64,000 bases of DNA, taken from assembly GCF_020181595.1 (NCBI RefSeq), contig NZ_CP084028.1, forward strand, positions 1,453,497 to 1,517,496, written 5' to 3'. Source of the DNA: [Mycobacterium] vasticus (lineage in GTDB: Bacteria; Actinomycetota; Actinomycetes; Mycobacteriales; Mycobacteriaceae). The translations under genes and the position numbers were made by a program. Position 1 is the first letter of the stretch. Every line of letters begins with the position of its first letter. This document shows positions 16,362-24,701 of this stretch, piece after piece. The notes below the pieces were generated by a model that worked only from the letters and a program-made list of their open reading frames with translations, was not told the DNA's origin and ran no database searches.

Positions 16362-16658
16362 CTAGCTCGACAGGATCTGCTGCGAGGCAGCTTCTTGGGT
16401 CTCGTAGTGGTTGGCGTCGCGGATCAGGCCGTCACGCACCCCGTGCAGCATCGTCACGATGTTGCGAAACGCGGTCTGCATCTGACCCATGGTGTCCATC
16501 GAGGTCCGCTCGGCCAGACCACCCCAACCCGCACCCGAGATGTTGGTCGAGGACGCCCACATCCGACGCGCCTCGTCTTCCACGGTCTTGGCGTGGACGT
16601 CGAACCGGCCCGCCATGCTGCGCATCGCGTCCGGGTCGGTCATGAAACGTGTTGCCAT
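16362..16658 (-). CDS. EsxM-like WXG100 protein (QILSS group)
   Basis: This is a 98-residue helical-hairpin protein that pairs with the EsxN-like product. It starts [19 protein letters not shown], has the turn GWGGLA near residue 45, and ends QILSS, the hallmark of the EsxJ/K/M/P/W group linked to ESX-5. A C-terminal YxxxD/E-type signal is seen in HYETQE. AGGAGA seven bases before the ATG is a strong ribosome site. It is the first gene of the leftward operon, about 300 bases downstream of the predicted promoter at 16965-17040. That is an unusually long leader. Confidence 0.92.
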   Translation of the reverse strand: MATRFMTDPDAMRSMAGRFDVHAKTVEDEARRMWASSTNISGAGWGGLAERTSMDTMGQMQTAFRNIVTMLHGVRDGLIRDANHYETQEAASQQILSS

Positions 16659-16741
16659 TGCTTTTTCTCCTAACAGATGAATAGTGATGTGGTAACTGCA
16701 TATCGGTCGGTTTCAACCAGGCCATGCATTGGTGATCAGGG

Positions 16742-16837
16742 CTACGGATGGGAAGCAGGCTTGGGCCGCCCCCTTTCCCTCGGGCGGCAGGTCGCGAAAC
16801 CTCCCTGAGTCGGGTTGCGTCGTGCGGCGGCCACCAC
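16742..16837 (-). CDS. Possible 31-codon upstream ORF in the esx leader
   Basis: The predicted esx transcript begins near 16955, leaving about 300 bases before the EsxM-like start. In that leader a GTG at 16835-16837, preceded by GGGAG at seven bases, opens a 31-residue Arg/Pro-rich frame ending in TAG at 16742. I cannot tell a regulatory upstream ORF from chance in high-GC DNA. The rest of 16659-16960 shows no other convincing gene; the plus-strand 79-codon frame there has poor codon structure. Confidence 0.25.
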   Translation of the reverse strand: MVAAARRNPTQGGFATCRPRERGRPKPASHP

Positions 16838-16964
16838 TGCGGTCTCCCTCATTCTTCGTCACGGCCTGTTGTGAATTCTGTTGCTGCCGTGACGTATCAG
16901 CATCGGTATGTCAGCTGACCGGGCGGCAAGCCGGGCGTGACGCATACCCAAGATGTTTGGTTAT

Positions 16965-17040
16965 GTGATGCACGTAACGATAGACCTGGCGTAGCGTTTA
17001 GACTTATCTCCACGGGACTCGAAGCTGTCATTTCGGGACA
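16965..17040 (-). promoter_or_regulatory. AraC-type operator and promoter of the esx operon (copy 1 of 3)
   Basis: Read toward esx, the site begins TGTCCCGAAATGACAG, has a second GTCCCGTG half-site exactly 21 bp after the first, then GATAAG. CATCAC at 16970-16965 follows 32 bp later and is the probable -10 region. The same arrangement, without any gap, occurs at 21175-21250 and 21363-21438. Two direct half-sites two helical turns apart are typical of AraC-family activators. The outer end of the site lies only 12 bases from the araC start codon, so autoregulation is likely. Confidence 0.75.
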
Positions 17041-17052
17041 GGGAGGTGCGCG

Positions 17053-18066
17053 GTGAAACCACTCGCTCGCTACGCTTCACTGCACGGGTACGTCGATCTC
17101 TGCCACTCCTTCGGGATTGATCCGGTCCCATTGATCAGGGAGGCGGGTCTGGATCCCGCGAGTCTGAATCTGCAAGATCGGTGGCTGCCGGCATCCGCGA
17201 TTGCGGTGTTGCTGGAGAGGTCTGCGGCCGTCTCCGGACGCCAGGACTTCGGTCTACGACTCGCGGAGATGCGTCGCTTTTCCAATTTGGGGCCGCTGAG
17301 TCTGGCGATCCGGGAGGAGCCCGACGTCCGGAGCGCACTGCAGATGCTGGTGCGCTACCAACACACCTACAACGAGGCGGTGTTGACACGACTGTTCGAA
17401 ACCGACGGGCTGGCAACGCTTCGAGTGGAGTTGGACTTCGGTGAGCCGCTGGAGTCGAGACAGTCTGCGGAATTGGCCGTGGCCGTGTTATACCGCCTCC
17501 TGCGTGGCTTCCTCGGCCCGCATTGGAAAGCTGTTGCGGTCTGCTTTACCCACCGGCCACCGGACAGCGCGGCGGCGCATCGAAAGTTCTTCGGTCCAAC
17601 GATCCGATTCGATCATGATTTCAACGGAATATCCCTGGTAGCAAGTGATCTGGACTCGGAGAACAAGATGTCCGACGCACTGATGCGGCCGTACGCCCAA
17701 CAGGTGCTGGAGTCGCTCGAGTCACCAAAGAGTGCCGTCATCGTGGACCGGGTTCGAGACGTAATCGAACTCCTGATGCCGATCGGACGCTGCTCGGTGG
17801 ACCAGGTCGCACGCAGTCTGGGCGTGGATCGCAGGACAGTTCATCGTCATCTTGCCGAGGTCGGCGAGACCTACTCATCGATCCTGAATGCTGCGCGGGT
17901 CGACCTGGCCCAGCGCATGGTCGGCAGCTCGCGCTACTCCATGGTCGAGGTAGCAGAACTGCTGTCCTTCTCCGCGCCGAGCAACTTCTCCCGATGGTTC
18001 CGTACCCAGTTCGGCCTCAGTCCGCGCGCATGGCAAGACCGTATGCAGCACCCCGAGGACAGCTGA
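17053..18066 (+). CDS. AraC/VirS-type transcriptional regulator
   Basis: This is a 337-residue regulator. Residues 1-200 match the 'arabinose-binding'-type sensor domain of the VirS/OruR branch. Residues 235-330 form the AraC DNA-binding domain with two helix-turn-helix motifs (SVDQVARSLGVDRRTVHRHL and the second around VAELLSFSAPSNFSRWFRTQFG). The start is GTG with GGGAGG before it, placed directly against a predicted operator. Third codon positions are less GC-rich than in the neighbours, which hints at transfer. It sits between the esx and PPE-PE operons. Three matching operators in front of three operons make it the likely common activator. The effector is unknown. Confidence 0.88.
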   Translation: MKPLARYASLHGYVDLCHSFGIDPVPLIREAGLDPASLNLQDRWLPASAIAVLLERSAAVSGRQDFGLRLAEMRRFSNLGPLSLAIREEPDVRSALQMLVRYQHTYNEAVLTRLFETDGLATLRVELDFGEPLESRQSAELAVAVLYRLLRGFLGPHWKAVAVCFTHRPPDSAAAHRKFFGPTIRFDHDFNGISLVASDLDSENKMSDALMRPYAQQVLESLESPKSAVIVDRVRDVIELLMPIGRCSVDQVARSLGVDRRTVHRHLAEVGETYSSILNAARVDLAQRMVGSSRYSMVEVAELLSFSAPSNFSRWFRTQFGLSPRAWQDRMQHPEDS

Positions 18067-18076
18067 CTGGGTGTGA

Positions 18077-18376
18077 TCAGCCGGCGGCGGCGGCGTTGAG
18101 AGCTTCGGTGGTTGCGTAGCCCTCGGCGTTGGCGGCGAGGGTGTCGACGAGCTGCTGGTGGATCGCGGTGGCCTGGGCGGCGATCTGCTGATACATCTGG
18201 GCTTGGGTGGCGAACTGGGCCGCGATCAGCGCGGAGATTTCATCGGCGGCCGGGGGCAGCACTCCGGTGGTGGGTGCGGCTGCGGCGACGTTGCCGGTGC
18301 CCAGTGCTGAGCCGATGACCTGCAGGTCGGCAGCGGCTGCGCTGAGTAGTTCGGGGTGGGTGTTTACGAATGACAT
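18077..18376 (-). CDS. PE family protein (PE domain only)
   Basis: This is a 99-residue protein consisting only of the helical PE domain: SFVNTHPELLSAAAADLQ at the start and a C-terminal YATTE, which fits the type VII YxxxD/E export signal. AGCAGGAG lies six bases before the ATG. It is the last gene of the leftward PPE-PPE-PE operon, downstream of its presumed partner PPE rather than upstream as in most PE/PPE pairs. It converges on the araC gene with ten bases between stops. PE-PPE heterodimerisation with the 18438 product is likely. Confidence 0.9.
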   Translation of the reverse strand: MSFVNTHPELLSAAAADLQVIGSALGTGNVAAAAPTTGVLPPAADEISALIAAQFATQAQMYQQIAAQATAIHQQLVDTLAANAEGYATTEALNAAAAG

Positions 18377-18437
18377 GGCTCCTGCTTTCGGGTCGGTGTT
18401 GATGGGTGAACGGGACAGGGGGGGTTGGGGGATAGGG

Positions 18438-19640
18438 CTATTCGATGAGCAGCTCGTCGGAGAGCGGAGTGCTGTCGAGTAGGGCATTGAGCATGTCGTC
18501 GGTCAGAATCCCGGACTCGATGATCTCGGCCAATTCCCGGAGTTCGTCGGCGGTTCCGGCGGCCGGCCGGATCTCGGGCTGGACGATGGTCGCATCGCTG
18601 GATCCGCGGCGGACCAGGCGTGCGCTGGCGGCGGCGGCGAGTCCGGTCAGGCCGGCGGCGGCGATGCCGGTGTAGCGCATGGTGCTGGGCAGTGCGGCGC
18701 TGGCGGTCGGGAGCACCACGGTGGGCAGTTCGCCTGTCGGGGTGGCTGCAGCCCAGGACGGTGGCACCGACAGTGCCCGCAGCAGGTCCGCCTGGCCGAT
18801 GCCGGCGGACACCGGTGCGTCTGCCAGCGCCGCAACCCCGGACGACAACCCGCCGTCCAGTGCCGAACCGGCCGCTGCCGCAGCACCGGCGGCCGCGCCA
18901 CCGCCGCCGGGAGCGGAGAAGGCGAAGCCCAGAAACGTTCTCGCCAGCCATGCGCCCGGGCCCATGCCGAACTGCATCAGCAGTGACGGGTTCGTGACGA
19001 TGGAAGTCAGCGATGTCAGTGACAGTTCCGCGGGGTCGGCGCCTGGTGCGGTGGCGGCGGTGGCGGCGGTGGAGGCGAGTGCTTGGGTGATTGCGGTGGT
19101 TGGGTCGGTGGGGTTGGTGTGGGTGGTGGGTTGGGTGAAGGGGGTGAGGGTGGCGGTGGTGGTTGCGCTGGTGGCGTAGCCGTGCATGGCGCTGGCGTCT
19201 TGGGCCCACATTTCGGCGTAGTGGGCTTCGGTGGCCAGGATGGCGGGGGTGTTCTGGCCGAGGATGTTGCCGGCGACCAGTGTGGTGAGCAGGGTGCGGT
19301 TGGCGGCGACGATTTCGGGGGGGACGGTGAGGGCGAAGGCGGTTTCGTAGGCGCCGGCGGTGGCTCTGGCTTGGTTGGCGGTGTGTTCGGCGTAGGTGGC
19401 GGTGGTGTCGAGCCAGCTGATGTGGGGGCCGATGGCGGTGGCCATGGCTGTTGCTGAGGGGCCGGTCCAGGTGGTGGTGGTGAGTTCGGCGAGCAGTGTT
19501 TGAACGGCGGTTCCTGCGCTGCGCAGTTCGGTGGAGAGTCCGTCCCAGGCGGCTGCGGCGGCCAGTAGGGGGCCGGCTCCGGGGCCGGAATACATTCTGC
19601 CGGAGTTGATTTCGGGGGGCAGGGCGGCGAAGGCGGACAT
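18438..19640 (-). CDS. PPE family protein (second PPE of the PE/PPE operon)
   Basis: This is a 400-residue PPE protein. The PPE domain starts [20 protein letters not shown] and has the WTGPSATAM turn near residue 57. The C-terminal part holds Ala/Gly-rich hydrophobic stretches, [10 protein letters not shown] near residue 292, and an acidic tail ([20 protein letters not shown]). The ATG lacks its own Shine-Dalgarno. It lies three bases after the stop of a 9-codon leader frame that does have one. The N-terminal half is nearly identical in DNA to the upstream PPE gene, showing a recent tandem duplication. It is a probable type VII export substrate. Confidence 0.9.
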   Translation of the reverse strand: MSAFAALPPEINSGRMYSGPGAGPLLAAAAAWDGLSTELRSAGTAVQTLLAELTTTTWTGPSATAMATAIGPHISWLDTTATYAEHTANQARATAGAYETAFALTVPPEIVAANRTLLTTLVAGNILGQNTPAILATEAHYAEMWAQDASAMHGYATSATTTATLTPFTQPTTHTNPTDPTTAITQALASTAATAATAPGADPAELSLTSLTSIVTNPSLLMQFGMGPGAWLARTFLGFAFSAPGGGGAAAGAAAAAGSALDGGLSSGVAALADAPVSAGIGQADLLRALSVPPSWAAATPTGELPTVVLPTASAALPSTMRYTGIAAAGLTGLAAAASARLVRRGSSDATIVQPEIRPAAGTADELRELAEIIESGILTDDMLNALLDSTPLSDELLIE

Positions 19641-19643
19641 CTG

Positions 19644-19673
19644 TCAGTCCGTCTGCTCGGTGGCGGTTGTCAT
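19644..19673 (-). CDS. Nine-codon leader peptide before the second PPE gene
   Basis: The frame MTTATEQTD starts with ATG at 19671-19673, preceded by GGGAAGAGAAC. It stops with TGA at 19644-19646, three bases before the PPE ATG and in the same frame. A matching leader precedes the other PPE gene. The layout suggests that ribosomes load on the leader and reinitiate at the PPE start. Confidence 0.45.
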   Translation of the reverse strand: MTTATEQTD

Positions 19674-19720
19674 GTTCTCTTCCCGATGGTGGTGTGGGTG
19701 CGTTGCCGTTCGGTGAGCGT

Positions 19721-21040
19721 TCACCGGCGCAGCAGGAGCTGAGTTCGCGCGTTGAATGTCGAATCGGCGACCTTTCCGGCGTCGATGAGCTCGGCGAATT
19801 TGCGTAGCTTTGCGGCGATTTCGTCGGCGGGGAGCTTGGCGGCGGCACCGCTTCGACGCGGCTTTCCGCCGGCGGCGGCCGCTGGGCGAGCGGCCGGCTT
19901 GGTCGGTGCCGTCGCGGGTTGCGAAGCGGCGCCTGCGTTTTGTCGGCGTTGGACCAGGCGTGCGCCGCCGCCGACTCCCAGCCCGGCCAGCCCGGCCAGG
20001 CCCATGGCCGAGTACAGGCCGCTGACGCCGGTCACCGTCGCACTGGCGACTGGCAGCACCGCGCTCGCAAGGTCGGCCGTCGGTACGGTCGCGGCCCAAG
20101 ACGGCGGGACCGATAGCGCGCGGATCAGGTCTGCTTGGCCGATGCCGGCGGACACCGGTGCGCTGACCAACACCGTGGCCGCCGCTGGTCCGATTCCGTC
20201 GGCCACCGTTGACGCAGTCGCGGCAGCCGCCGCCGCGGCGGCTTTAGCCGCAGCCGCCGCTCCCGCCATTCCGCGCATGATCCCGGCGATCATGAATGTT
20301 GCCCCGAGAAGCCCGCCCCGCACTCCAGTCGGTCCCAGTCCGACCACCGTCGACAGTGTCGATGTGAGGGACCCGGAAGCGCCCGTGGGTGCATCCGCGG
20401 CGGCCGGGGAGGCCAGAGTCTGCAGGGCGGAGGTGAGCTGGGTGAGGGTTTGGGTGTGGGTGGTGGTGGTTGTGTTGACTGCCTGGGCGATCGCGGCGGT
20501 TGGGTCGGTGGGGTTGGCGTGGGCGGTGGGTTGGGTGAACGGGCTGAGGGTGGCGGTGGTGGTTGCGCTGGTGGCGTAGCCCTGCATGGCCGTGGCGTCC
20601 TGAGCCCACATTTCGGCGTAGTGGGCTTCGGTGGCCAGGATGGCGGGGGTGTTCTGGCCCAGAATGTTGGTGGCGACCAATGTGGCGAGTTGGGTGCGGT
20701 TGGCCGCGACGACCACTGGGGGAACGGTGAGGGCGAAGGCGGCTTCGTAGGCGCCGGCGGTGGCTCGGGCTTGGTTCGCGGTGAGTTCGGCCTGGGTGGC
20801 GGTGGTGTCGAGCCAGCTGATGTGGGGGCCGATGGCGGTCGCCATGGCTGTTGCCGAGGGGCCGGTCCATGCGGTGGCGGTGAGGTCGGCGAGCAGTGTT
20901 TGAACGGCGGTGCCGGCGCTGCGCAGTTCGGCGGACAGTCCGTCCCAGGCGGCTGCGGCGGCCAGCAGTGGGCCGGCTCCGGGGCCGGAATACATTCTGC
21001 TGGAGTTGATCTCGGGGGGCAGGGCGGCGAAGGCGGACAT
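19721..21040 (-). CDS. PPE family protein (first PPE of the PE/PPE operon)
   Basis: This is a 439-residue PPE protein with [29 protein letters not shown] near residue 57, a helix-rich Thr/Ala middle, an Ala-rich region around residues 300-330, [10 protein letters not shown] near 345 and a basic C-terminal tail ([20 protein letters not shown]). I start at 21040, as the longer frame upstream crosses the promoter. The 12-codon leader ORF at 21046-21084 precedes it and carries the strong ribosome site. It is the first gene of the operon driven from the AraC-type promoter at 21175-21250. Confidence 0.9.
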   Translation of the reverse strand: MSAFAALPPEINSSRMYSGPGAGPLLAAAAAWDGLSAELRSAGTAVQTLLADLTATAWTGPSATAMATAIGPHISWLDTTATQAELTANQARATAGAYEAAFALTVPPVVVAANRTQLATLVATNILGQNTPAILATEAHYAEMWAQDATAMQGYATSATTTATLSPFTQPTAHANPTDPTAAIAQAVNTTTTTHTQTLTQLTSALQTLASPAAADAPTGASGSLTSTLSTVVGLGPTGVRGGLLGATFMIAGIMRGMAGAAAAAKAAAAAAAATASTVADGIGPAAATVLVSAPVSAGIGQADLIRALSVPPSWAATVPTADLASAVLPVASATVTGVSGLYSAMGLAGLAGLGVGGGARLVQRRQNAGAASQPATAPTKPAARPAAAAGGKPRRSGAAAKLPADEIAAKLRKFAELIDAGKVADSTFNARTQLLLRR

Positions 21041-21045
21041 GCGGG

Positions 21046-21084
21046 TCAGTCCGTCTGCTCGGTGGTGGCAGTGGCGATTTTCAT
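21046..21084 (-). CDS. Twelve-codon leader peptide before the first PPE gene
   Basis: The frame [12 protein letters not shown] starts with ATG at 21082-21084 after GGGGAGAGAAC. It stops five bases before the PPE ATG, in a different frame from it. The C-terminal TEQTD is shared with the leader at 19644-19673, though length and frame relation differ between the two. Confidence 0.45.
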   Translation of the reverse strand: MKIATATTEQTD

Positions 21085-21174
21085 GTTCTCTCCCCGATGG
21101 TGGTGTGGGTGCGTTGCCGTCCGGTGGGGCCGGTGGGTTTGCTGTTGTGATCGGCCCCGCAAATCGATAGCGGC

Positions 21175-21250
21175 GTGATGCAGGCAACAGTAAACGTCGC
21201 CTCGCGACTGCACTTATCCTCACGGGACGTGAATCTGTCATTTCGGGACA
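21175..21250 (-). promoter_or_regulatory. AraC-type operator and promoter of the PPE-PPE-PE operon (copy 2 of 3)
   Basis: Read leftward it begins TGTCCCGAAATGACAG, with GTCCCGTG 21 bp after the first half-site, then GATAAG and CATCAC at 21180-21175. Spacing is identical to the copies at 16965-17040 and 21363-21438. About 90 bases separate the putative -10 from the first leader ORF. Confidence 0.75.
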
Positions 21251-21362
21251 CCGGTGACGGCGTGCCGGCTTCGCCGCGACTGATCAGCTAGGTGTTGCCG
21301 GGCTGCGAGCCGAGCCGGTCGGCCGGGGCTGTCAAGCGGCCCGTTGCATCGTCCGGAAGTCA

Positions 21363-21438
21363 TGTCCCGAAATGACAGATCCCTGTCCCGTGATGATAAG
21401 CAACATTCGCTTCCGGTCTTTAGTGTTGTCCATATCAC
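21363..21438 (+). promoter_or_regulatory. AraC-type operator and promoter of the catabolic operon (copy 3 of 3)
   Basis: Read rightward it begins TGTCCCGAAATGACAG, with GTCCCGTG, GATAAG and TATCAC (21433-21438) at exactly the same positions as in the other two copies. The quinone oxidoreductase start is about 100 bases downstream. The outer ends of copies 2 and 3 face each other across 112 bp, forming one divergent control region. Confidence 0.75.
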
Positions 21439-21535
21439 GCCGCAACGGCTAAGTGACGCAACAGCGTCAATTCACACCCAAGGCCTGCCGTCCGGCGGTG
21501 CCGTCGAGCGACGATCAGACGATAGGGAGATCAAG

Positions 21536-22513
21536 GTGACATACGCGATCCGTTTCTACGAGACCGGTGGCCCGGAAGTCATGCAGTGGGAAAAGGTCGA
21601 GGTCGGTGGACCGGGCGCCGGAGAGGTCCGGGTGCGGCATGAGGCCGTCGGGCTGAACTTCGCAGACACCTACTTCCGGACCGGGATGTACCCGGCCCCG
21701 CTTCCGGCAGGCATGGGCGTCGAAGGCGCCGGCGTCATCGAGGCAGTCGGGCCCGGAGTCACGGACTTCGCAGTGGGTGACCGGGTCACCTACACCGGCA
21801 GCCCGCTCGGTGCGTACAGCACCGAGCGCGTCATGCCGGTGGGGTCGTTGATCAAACTTCCCGAGGCCATCCCGTTCGAGACAGCCGCCGCGAGCACGAT
21901 GCGCGGGCTGACCGCCGCATATCTGTTGCGTCGTATTCACCCGTTGGCCGCAGGCGACACCGTGCTGTTGCATGCCGCGGCAGGTGGGGTGGGGCTGATC
22001 TTCTGCCAGTGGGCAAAGCTGTTGGGAATCAACGTCATCGGTACGGTATCGACCGATGAGAAAGCCGAGATCGCGCGGGCGCACGGATGCGGCGAGGTCA
22101 TTGTCTACCGCCGCGAGGACGTCGCCGCACGGGTCCGCGAGCTGACCGACGGCAAGGGTGTCCCGGTCGTCTACGACAGCATCGGGGCGACGACCTACAA
22201 CACCTCGCTGGACTGCGTGGCCCGCCGCGGCCTGCTGGTGTGCTTCGGCACCGCATCCGGCCCGATCCCCCCGATCGACGCCATGCAACTCGCGGTGAAG
22301 GGCTCGCTGTTCGTCACCCGGCCGGCGTTGGCCGATTACATCGCCGACGTTGACGAACGGGCGGAACTGGCCGGCGAACTCTTCGGCCACATCGCATCGG
22401 GGCAGATCCGGATCGAGATCAACCAGCGATACGAACTCACCGAATGCATCCAGGCGCACCGGGACCTCGAGTCCGGGCGCAGCGTCGGCTCCTCGGTCTT
22501 CGCGCTGCAATGA
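21536..22513 (+). CDS. Quinone oxidoreductase (zinc-free MDR family)
   Basis: This is a 325-residue medium-chain reductase of the NADPH:quinone oxidoreductase type. It has an N-terminal GroES-like domain (GLNFADTYFRTGMYP near residue 45) and a Rossmann domain with AAAGGVGLIFCQWAK near residue 145. The zinc-binding cysteines of alcohol dehydrogenases are missing, as in QOR. It may reduce quinones or alpha,beta-unsaturated carbonyls. The GTG at 21536-21538 has AGGGAGA upstream. The long in-frame extension upstream runs through the operator and was rejected. It is the first gene of an eight-gene catabolic operon. Confidence 0.87.
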   Translation: MTYAIRFYETGGPEVMQWEKVEVGGPGAGEVRVRHEAVGLNFADTYFRTGMYPAPLPAGMGVEGAGVIEAVGPGVTDFAVGDRVTYTGSPLGAYSTERVMPVGSLIKLPEAIPFETAAASTMRGLTAAYLLRRIHPLAAGDTVLLHAAAGGVGLIFCQWAKLLGINVIGTVSTDEKAEIARAHGCGEVIVYRREDVAARVRELTDGKGVPVVYDSIGATTYNTSLDCVARRGLLVCFGTASGPIPPIDAMQLAVKGSLFVTRPALADYIADVDERAELAGELFGHIASGQIRIEINQRYELTECIQAHRDLESGRSVGSSVFALQ

Positions 22514-22593
22514 CGCAAGAACTCGAATATGCACCGCTGGCCGAAGCGTCAATCGACACCTCTGCCGACACCCCGAAGCCGAAGGAGAGCGCA

Positions 22594-23505
22594 ATGACCG
22601 CAACCGCCGAGATCACCTCAGCGCGGCCGTCGGTGCTGGCCGCGCCTCGGCCGGTGATCGATGCCCGACCGCTGACCTGCAGCCTGGGTGCGGAACTGTT
22701 CGGCGTGAACCTCGGCGAGGTATCTCGTGACGACGCTCTGTTCGCAGAACTGAAAGCCCTTCTGCTGCGGTACAAAGTCGTCTTCTTGCGCGACCAGGAC
22801 ATCACCAGGGCCGAGCACGTCGCGCTCGCGGAACGGTTCGGGCCGCTGGAAGACCACCCGGTGGTGAGCAGCGATCCCGAGTACCCCATGTTGGTGCGCA
22901 TCTACAAGGATCTCAACAGCGCACCCGAACCCTACGAGAACGCCTACCACTGCGACGCCACCTGGCGGGAGAACCCCCCGATGGGCGCCGTGCTGCGCTG
23001 CATCGAAGGACCGCCGGTCGGTGGCGACACCATCTGGGTCAACATGGTCGAGGCGTACACGAAGCTGCCGCAGATGGTCAAAGATCGGATCGACGGGCTG
23101 CGCGCCCGGCACAGTATCGAGGCGACATTCGGTGCGCGGCTTCCCATCGAGGAACGGCACGGGCTCAAGGAGCGGTTCCCGGACCCCGAGCACCCAGTGG
23201 TGCGCACCCACCCGGAGACCGGCGAGAAGGTCCTCTTCGTCAACTCCTTCACCACGCACTTCGTCAACTACCACACGCCCGACAACATTCGCTGCGGGAT
23301 CGACTACGCACCGGGTGCGGCAAACCTGCTGACCTACTTGATCAGCCAGGCCACGATCCCCGAATACCAAGTGCGCTGGCGCTGGACGCCGAACAGTGTG
23401 GCGATCTGGGACAACCGCTCGACACAGCACTACGCCGTTCAGGACTACTTTCCGGCGGTCCGAAAGATGGAGCGGGCCGGCATCATCGGCGACCGGCCGT
23501 TCTGA
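22594..23505 (+). CDS. TauD/TfdA-family 2-oxoglutarate-dependent dioxygenase
   Basis: This is a non-haem Fe(II) dioxygenase of 303 residues. The iron ligands are visible as H119-x-D121 (YHCDATW) and H279 (STQHYAV). R294 (KMERAGI) is placed to bind 2-oxoglutarate. The family hydroxylates carbon next to a heteroatom to release sulfite, phenols or similar groups, or oxidises related small acids. I prefer the ATG at 22594 because GGAG lies six bases upstream and the length fits. An ATG at 22510 overlapping the qor stop would add 28 residues. The substrate cannot be predicted, but it probably feeds the BKACE step encoded next. Confidence 0.88.
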   Translation: MTATAEITSARPSVLAAPRPVIDARPLTCSLGAELFGVNLGEVSRDDALFAELKALLLRYKVVFLRDQDITRAEHVALAERFGPLEDHPVVSSDPEYPMLVRIYKDLNSAPEPYENAYHCDATWRENPPMGAVLRCIEGPPVGGDTIWVNMVEAYTKLPQMVKDRIDGLRARHSIEATFGARLPIEERHGLKERFPDPEHPVVRTHPETGEKVLFVNSFTTHFVNYHTPDNIRCGIDYAPGAANLLTYLISQATIPEYQVRWRWTPNSVAIWDNRSTQHYAVQDYFPAVRKMERAGIIGDRPF

Positions 23506-23555
23506 CAACCGTCTCCTAGAACCGAAATCTCAACCCAGAGAAAGGGATTAAGGCA

Positions 23556-24608
23556 ATGCATTTCCACGACGACTCGCTCTTCCCGGAGAACCAGGAGAAG
23601 CTGGTTATCACCTGCGCACCGTATGGCCCGGAGTGGGAGCCCGACGACTTCCGCGAAGACCTCCCGCTGGCCATGGACGAGCACGTGCAGAAGGCCGTCG
23701 ACTGCTATGAGGCCGGGGCGACGGTGCTGCACATCCATGTTCGCGAGCTCGACGGCAAGGGAAGCAAGCGGCTCTCCAAGTTCAACGAACTGCTCGGCGG
23801 GCTGCGCGAAGCCGTGCCGGACATGATCCTGCAGGTGGGCGGTTCGATCTCGTTCGCGCCGGAAGGTGAAGGAGCCGAAGCGAAATGGCTCTCCGACGAC
23901 ACCAGGCACATGCTGGCCGACCTCGACCCGGCACCGGATCAGGTGACGATCGCGATCAACACCAGCCAGATGAACATCATGGAGCTGATGACACCGGACG
24001 ACATCGCCGGCACATCCATGGAGCGGCCCGAGCTTGCGGCGACCTACCGCGAGATGACCGTGCCGGCCGGGCCCGCCTGGGTCACCGAACATCTGCGCCG
24101 GCTGCAGAACGCTGGCATCCAACCGCACTTCCAGCTCTCCAGCATCCCGCAGCTCGAGACCGTCGAACGGCTCATCCGCCGCGGCGTCTACACCGGACCG
24201 CTGAACCTGACCTGGGTCGGGATCGGCGGCGGATTCGACGGACCGAACCCGTACAACATCATGAATTTCATTCAGCGGGTTCCCGACGGTGCATGCCTGA
24301 CCCTGGAGACCCTCATGCGCAGCGTGCTTCCGGTCAACACCATGGCCATCGCGCTCGGCCTGCACCCGCGCTGCGGCAACGAAGACACGATCTGGGGCCG
24401 CAAGGGTGAGAAGTTCACCTCCGTCCAGCAGATCCAACAGCTGGTGCGGGTCGCCGGGGAGCTCGGCCGTGAGGTCGCCACCGGCAAGGAGGCCCGGGAC
24501 ATCTACAAGATCGGCACCGTCTACGCCGACGCCAACGAGACGTTGGCCAGGCTGGGGTACGCCCCGAACCGTCAGCCCGGTCAGGTCGGGTTCACCCAGC
24601 ACGCGTAA
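23556..24608 (+). CDS. BKACE (DUF849) beta-keto acid cleavage enzyme
   Basis: This is a 350-residue TIM-barrel enzyme of the DUF849 family, which condenses a beta-keto acid with acetyl-CoA and releases acetoacetate plus a new acyl-CoA. Zn ligand residues are seen in LHIHVRE (H59, H61), with a late His/Glu region in LHPRCGNEDTIWG near residue 270. The N-terminal VITCAPYGPEW is unlike the common lysine-pathway Kce proteins, so the substrate probably differs. An AGAAAGGG ribosome site precedes the ATG. The ScoA/ScoB genes three positions downstream would activate the acetoacetate product, which supports the reaction assignment. Confidence 0.87.
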   Translation: MHFHDDSLFPENQEKLVITCAPYGPEWEPDDFREDLPLAMDEHVQKAVDCYEAGATVLHIHVRELDGKGSKRLSKFNELLGGLREAVPDMILQVGGSISFAPEGEGAEAKWLSDDTRHMLADLDPAPDQVTIAINTSQMNIMELMTPDDIAGTSMERPELAATYREMTVPAGPAWVTEHLRRLQNAGIQPHFQLSSIPQLETVERLIRRGVYTGPLNLTWVGIGGGFDGPNPYNIMNFIQRVPDGACLTLETLMRSVLPVNTMAIALGLHPRCGNEDTIWGRKGEKFTSVQQIQQLVRVAGELGREVATGKEARDIYKIGTVYADANETLARLGYAPNRQPGQVGFTQHA

Positions 24609-24701
24609 TCGGCTGTCCCGCGGGGCGGATTCGACCCCGAAACGTACTCCGCCCCGCGGGCTCTCAGCACCCATCACCGATACCAACCGAGAGGAGAGAT
24701 C

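Noticed and set aside
16729..16968. A 79-codon plus-strand frame between the esx and araC genes
   Set aside because: Poor composition, overlaps the promoter of the esx operon, and has no family resemblance.
22510..22593. Longer TauD start at 22510
   Set aside because: Possible because of the ATGA overlap, but the extra 28 residues are not family-like and the GGAG before 22594 is stronger. Kept only as an alternative.
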